DNA from: Methanomassiliicoccales archaeon PtaU1.Bin124
Lineage (GTDB): Archaea > Thermoplasmatota > Thermoplasmata > Methanomassiliicoccales > UBA472
Assembly (NCBI GenBank): GCA_002067865.1
Contig: MVRC01000015.1
Location: forward strand, 186,001 to 250,000
DNA length: 64,000 nucleotides
Direction of reading: 5' to 3'
Shown: piece by piece, positions 60,694 through 64,000 of the stretch
How the letters are laid out: every line of letters starts with the position of its first letter
Numbering within the stretch: position 1 is the first letter of the stretch
Made by a program: the position numbers and the translations under genes
The notes under the pieces: model-generated
What the model was told of the DNA's origin: nothing
The model's input: the letters and a program-made list of their open reading frames with translations, nothing else
Database searches by the model: none

Positions 60694-61222
60694 ATCGCTC
60701 ACGCACCGCCTCGACGATGCGCTCCACGACCTCTTCCGGCCGGAGCGCACCAGTGTCGATGATGAGGTCGTATACGCTCTTGTCCCTAATATCGATGCCG
60801 TAGTACTGGCGGTATCGGGTGGCCTCACATTCCTCTCGTTCCAGCAGCTCATCCCTGGCCGTATCGAGGTCCTGGCATTCCCGTTCCACCACTCGCCTCA
60901 CGCGCACGTCGACCGGTGCGTCCAGATAGACCTTGACCGCATCGATGCCATGCCGTTGCAGCATGTAAGCGGTAAGACGGCCTTCCAGAACGATGTCCTT
61001 GCCCTCCCGGGCGATGTTCACCATGCGCTCGTCCAGCTCGTGGTCGTACTTCGGGTCGCGCTCTGCCAGGCGGCCGAACTCTGCCAGCGACATCTTCAGC
61101 TCCTTGGCCATCTGTCTGAAGATATGGCCGGACACGACGCACGGGACGTTCAGTCTGGACGAGAGAAGATTGCAGACGGTGGTCTTGCCGGAACCGATGG
61201 GGCCGCTGATGGTGACGATCAT
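60686..61222 (-). CDS. cmk: Cytidylate kinase, archaeal type
   Basis: 178 residues; CMP/dCMP + ATP -> CDP/dCDP. P-loop ISGPIGSGKTT (5-15), VVSGHIFRQMA (substrate site) and RDELLEREECEATRYRQYYGIDIRD (lid) match the archaeal short Cmk. ATG 61222 overlaps the DUF106 stop; upstream extension is not family-like. Confidence 0.94.
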   Translation of the reverse strand: MIVTISGPIGSGKTTVCNLLSSRLNVPCVVSGHIFRQMAKELKMSLAEFGRLAERDPKYDHELDERMVNIAREGKDIVLEGRLTAYMLQRHGIDAVKVYLDAPVDVRVRRVVERECQDLDTARDELLEREECEATRYRQYYGIDIRDKSVYDLIIDTGALRPEEVVERIVEAVRERYG

Positions 61223-61881
61223 TTGCCCTGCGCCGCCAGCTCTGCCAGGCGCTTTCTGAACGAATACCAGCGTAGGGTCCTGGACAGGACTTGGCCGAAC
61301 GGGATGGTCACTAGGGTGTATGTCAGGATCCACTCAGGGAACACGTACATGTCGTTGAAGTTGGCCGCGCTGGACCAGGGAACGGCATAGTAAGGGTCTG
61401 CAAGGGCACCGACGAACACTGCCAGCCAAGCGAATATGGGGATGACGATCAGCATGCTGATAGGCATCAGCTTGAACTGGGTCTTGGTCTGTTCCATGCT
61501 CTTCTCAAGGATCTTCGGCTGCAGCTCCAAGAGCTTCTTCATCTTGTACATGTTGTTGCTCTTGCGCGCGTCCCTGAGCTCCTTGTTGAAAGCCCCGACG
61601 ATCTTCTGGCCTTCCGCCTGTTCGACGTAATCGGTCATGAAATGGCGGATGACGATGGTCAGTCCGGTCATGATCATGCCGCATATGACCAGTGTGAGGA
61701 CCGGCCACTGATATTCAAAACCGATCAAGGGCTGGAACACATATCCCAGGGCACTGCCTAGGGCAGCACGTGTCGATCCATCGATCAGGATGATCATGGC
61801 AAGACCGAACACGAATATGGTCATGAAGGTGGACATGCCCGCGGTCTTCGGGGGCATGGGCAACTGTGGCTGTTCGGCCAT
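61219..61881 (-). CDS. DUF106 membrane insertase (EMC3/TMCO1-related)
   Basis: 220 residues, three to four membrane helices: one near 18-40, one about 58-78, then a cytosolic coiled coil (about 90-130, EGQKIVGAFNKELRDARKSNNMYKMKKL) and helices at about 140-160 and 186-202. DUF106 proteins are archaeal members of the Oxa1/YidC/EMC3 superfamily that insert membrane proteins. Three bases from the secY stop and overlapping cmk. Confidence 0.93.
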   Translation of the reverse strand: MAEQPQLPMPPKTAGMSTFMTIFVFGLAMIILIDGSTRAALGSALGYVFQPLIGFEYQWPVLTLVICGMIMTGLTIVIRHFMTDYVEQAEGQKIVGAFNKELRDARKSNNMYKMKKLLELQPKILEKSMEQTKTQFKLMPISMLIVIPIFAWLAVFVGALADPYYAVPWSSAANFNDMYVFPEWILTYTLVTIPFGQVLSRTLRWYSFRKRLAELAAQGK

Positions 61882-61884
61882 CTA

Positions 61885-63465
61885 TCACTCGCCTCCGAAG
61901 AACCCTCTCAGCACCGGATGCATCTCCATCATTTGCTCGCGGCCTATGGCTTCGTACAGCTGGATCATGATACCTACCGCTAGCAGCACACCGGTACCGG
62001 ACGCGCTTCCTACGGTTCCTATCAGATCAGCTCCTGCGGCCAATGCGCCTACGACGAATCCGCTGATGACCGTGACGACCGGGATGTACCTTTCCAGCAC
62101 GCGCTTCAGCACCCTCGGGTCGCGCCTGAAGCCAGGGATCTGCAGTCCAGAGGACTCGATCTGCTTGGCCACTGCCTCCGGGCCCATGTTGGTGGTCATG
62201 ATCCAGAACTTGGCGAACAGGATGGAACCTATCACCATGATCCCGAAGAAGACCAGCACGTGCATCAGGATCTGGAACGAGCCATGATCATATGCAAGGT
62301 AGCCATAACTGCCGGGATTGAACAGCGGGAGCAACCACTGGTACAGCCCCTGCGGTGAGGAGACATACCAGGCCAGACCCGCCTCCGGGGAAGTCGAGCC
62401 TGCCGTGTAATAACCGAGCATCCAGTTGCCGCCGATCAGGGGTATGCCCTTGAGCCAACCGTTCTGATACAGCAACAGCGTGATCATCTGCACGTTGGCC
62501 AGCAAGGCCGCCATGAGGATGACCGGGATGTTCGATGCGTAGATGAGCTTGATCGGGTAACGGCCGCGCGCCCCACGGGCGGTCCCATGGGCCAACGGCA
62601 GTTCGATGCGCACCGATTCGATCCACGCCACGAACGCGAATATAGCGATCGTTCCGATCAGCGCAACCACTGGGTTGGGCGGTTGGAACAGGATGGTCTC
62701 ATAGCCTCCGCTGACCATCTGGGAGGCCGAGAGATTTTGGATGAAGTAAAAGGTTTTAGGTATCGTTCCGGCCGGGGGATTGCTAGTGCTTATCGCCTCC
62801 GCCGGGTTGGAGCCTTCCCAGTTGATGGTACCTGTGACCAACGCCTGGGCGACACCAGCCGCGATGAACAGCGATATGCCGCTGCCTATGCCCCATTTGG
62901 ACACTACCTCATCCATCAGGAAGACTATGTACGAGCCGATCACCAGCTGCAGGATGATGATTATCCTGGCGACGTTCTCGCCACTGAACAATCCATCCGC
63001 ACCGAAGGTGTTATTGAGCCCGCCAACGAAGCTGGTGGAAGGGACCAGGTAACCGAACACCTGCGGGACCGCCTCGACCAGGATCATGACGATGACCAGG
63101 AGCTTCTGCACGCTCTGGTACACCGCCTTGTCTTCCTTGTTGGTGAGGTCCAGCTTGATGATCTGGGCACCTACGAAGAGCTGCATTATGATAGAGGCCG
63201 TGACGATCGGACCTATACCTAGCTGCATTAGTGACCCGGAAGCACCGGCCAGGATGGCGCGGTACTGCGCGAACAGGTCGACGGTCTGACTTTGGTCCAG
63301 ACCATATAGGAACACATTGGTCATCACAAAATACAATACCAGTATCAGGATGACCCAAAGCATCTTGGTCCGGAAATGGACGTGGCCTTCCGGCTTTTTT
63401 ACGGCCGGGAGCCTGTCGCTTAAGGGCTTTAGCTTATACAGCCTGCTCTTCTTCTCTTCCGCCAT
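61885..63465 (-). CDS. secY: Preprotein translocase subunit SecY
   Basis: 526 residues with ten membrane helices; central channel of the Sec translocon. QLGIGPIVTASIIMQLFVGA, VSKWGIGSGISLFIAAGV, RYPIKLIYASNIPVIL and SGVQIPGFR-like (SGLQIPGFRRDPRVLKRVL) near the C-terminus are SecY signatures. ATG at 63465. Slightly longer than many archaeal SecY because of periplasmic loops. No adk follows, unlike several euryarchaea. Confidence 0.97.
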   Translation of the reverse strand: MAEEKKSRLYKLKPLSDRLPAVKKPEGHVHFRTKMLWVILILVLYFVMTNVFLYGLDQSQTVDLFAQYRAILAGASGSLMQLGIGPIVTASIIMQLFVGAQIIKLDLTNKEDKAVYQSVQKLLVIVMILVEAVPQVFGYLVPSTSFVGGLNNTFGADGLFSGENVARIIIILQLVIGSYIVFLMDEVVSKWGIGSGISLFIAAGVAQALVTGTINWEGSNPAEAISTSNPPAGTIPKTFYFIQNLSASQMVSGGYETILFQPPNPVVALIGTIAIFAFVAWIESVRIELPLAHGTARGARGRYPIKLIYASNIPVILMAALLANVQMITLLLYQNGWLKGIPLIGGNWMLGYYTAGSTSPEAGLAWYVSSPQGLYQWLLPLFNPGSYGYLAYDHGSFQILMHVLVFFGIMVIGSILFAKFWIMTTNMGPEAVAKQIESSGLQIPGFRRDPRVLKRVLERYIPVVTVISGFVVGALAAGADLIGTVGSASGTGVLLAVGIMIQLYEAIGREQMMEMHPVLRGFFGGE

Positions 63466-63478
63466 AGCATCCCAGTCT

Positions 63479-63907
63479 TTACTGTGGCTCCAGGATATGT
63501 CCGCCGGATTCTTCAACCTTCTGCTTGGCCGTCGCAGTGAACTCCGCTACCGAGATCTCCATAGCGGTCCCTATCTGGCCAGAGCCCAGAAGCTTGTCGA
63601 CGCCCATTTTTGTCAGGTCGACCTTGAGGGTCTTCCCTTCCTTCACGGCAAAGCCGTTCTTGAGCATCATCTCCAGCTGCTCCTCCAGATCGGAAACGTT
63701 CATAGTGATCTTGGCCGAGACGACCTTCTGGGGGCGCTTGAACCCATGCCGGCCGAAGTGGTCGGGCATGTACTTCAGCATGAGCATCGCCTTGTGCTTG
63801 TGCAAACCAGCGTTGCCAATGCCTCCGTGCTTACCGCCGCCACGTCCGCTCTTCTTGCCGCGTCCGTGCGTCCTGCTTCCCCTGAACTTATCAGTCCTGC
63901 TTACCAT
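63479..63907 (-). CDS. rpl15: Ribosomal protein L15 (uL15)
   Basis: 142 residues. The basic, glycine-rich N-terminus (FRGSRTHGRGKKSGRGGGKHGGIG) and the later LKVDLTKMGVDKLLGSG, AEFTATAKQKVEESGG match archaeal L15. Typical place between L30 and SecY. Confidence 0.96.
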   Translation of the reverse strand: MVSRTDKFRGSRTHGRGKKSGRGGGKHGGIGNAGLHKHKAMLMLKYMPDHFGRHGFKRPQKVVSAKITMNVSDLEEQLEMMLKNGFAVKEGKTLKVDLTKMGVDKLLGSGQIGTAMEISVAEFTATAKQKVEESGGHILEPQ

Positions 63908-63920
63908 TCCTCATCCCTCC

Positions 63921-64000
63921 TTACATCATCCTCTGGATGAGTTCGTTGATCTTCTTGCCACGGTAACCCAGGGCGCCGCCGTTCTGGAACGACCTCTTGT
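63921..64000 (-). CDS. rpl30: Ribosomal protein L30 (uL30), C-terminal end (partial)
   Basis: The last 25 complete codons before TAA encode KRSFQNGGALGYRGKKINEL followed by IQRMM, matching the C-terminus of archaeal L30. The gene continues past the right edge; 13 bases separate it from L15. Confidence 0.9.
   Translation of the reverse strand, partial: KRSFQNGGALGYRGKKINELIQRMM

Noticed and set aside
1-64000. Insertion sequences, prophage or integrated plasmid
   Set aside because: No transposase, integrase, long direct repeats or tRNA-anchored attachment sites were seen; the two tRNA genes are intact and have no nearby repeats.

Overview
The window is one compact stretch of an archaeal chromosome, roughly 55-60 % G+C by eye, with about 70 protein genes and two tRNA genes. 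The informational genes are archaeal: topoisomerase VI subunit B, archaeal NAC, Cbf5, the DUF106/EMC3-type insertase, RNase HII, a PolB2-like polymerase, and the order L30-L15-SecY-DUF106-Cmk-Cbf5. Promoters are archaeal too: TATA elements lie about 22-30 nt before many start codons, which suggests many leaderless mRNAs. MptA (methanopterin-type GTP cyclohydrolase), PorGDAB, HypC and a corrinoid/iron ABC importer point to an anaerobic euryarchaeon. The best guess is Thermoplasmata, possibly near Methanomassiliicoccales, but the sequence does not prove it. At least eight genes end in TAG, so pyrrolysine-style amber decoding is not suggested.

Layout. 1-6 kb: start of top6B, a zinc-ribbon membrane protein, carbamate kinase, a DRG-type GTPase, a PLP trans-sulfuration enzyme and HisS. 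6-10 kb (minus strand): RNase HI, a bacterial-type PanD and an ABC importer (ATPase, permease, binding protein). 10-16 kb: HD protein, small Cys protein, HDAC-like deacetylase, tRNA-Asp, cupin, CBS-ParB/SerK-like protein and PEP synthase. 16.5-19.5 kb: porGDAB. 19.5-24.5 kb: radical SAM protein, HypC, NAC, GlnA, AlaX and an Lrp regulator. 24.6-29.4 kb: a bacterial-type AspRS facing gatCAB; together these can make Asn-tRNA by the indirect route. 29.7-35.3 kb: a solitary archaellin/pilin, TPR protein, small zinc protein, phosphoglycolate phosphatase, MptA, DUF362 ferredoxin, RNase HII, SCP2-like protein and initiator tRNA-Met. 35.4-39.3 kb: glpABC. 39.3-41.5 kb: a GvpD-like ATPase with a RAD55-like partner that has lost its P-loop. 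41.6-44.6 kb: GlmU-like and GlmS for UDP-GlcNAc synthesis. 44.6-46.4 kb: a Cas4-like nuclease with four inserted membrane helices beside a CDIN1/TPD-type nuclease. 46.6-54.6 kb: purine salvage (adenine deaminase, two phosphoribosyltransferases), a Rieske protein, an ABC-2 exporter and TctA-like and DUF457-like membrane proteins. 54.6-59.3 kb: PolB2, an 86-residue partner, a DUF1059 protein, a RecA-like protein without a P-loop, and a divergent metallo-beta-lactamase nuclease. 59.3-64 kb: Cbf5, Cmk, DUF106, SecY, L15 and L30.

Most interesting: (1) the PolB2 cluster, which resembles an archaeal counterpart of the bacterial ImuA-ImuB-DnaE2 mutasome; (2) the membrane-embedded Cas4-like nuclease next to a CDIN1-like nuclease, with a perfect 14-bp palindrome between TATA box and start codon; (3) an AspRS that looks bacterial and non-discriminating, next to GatCAB; (4) a CBS-ParB protein that may be a regulated free-serine kinase. 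No CRISPR array, insertion sequence or prophage was seen.
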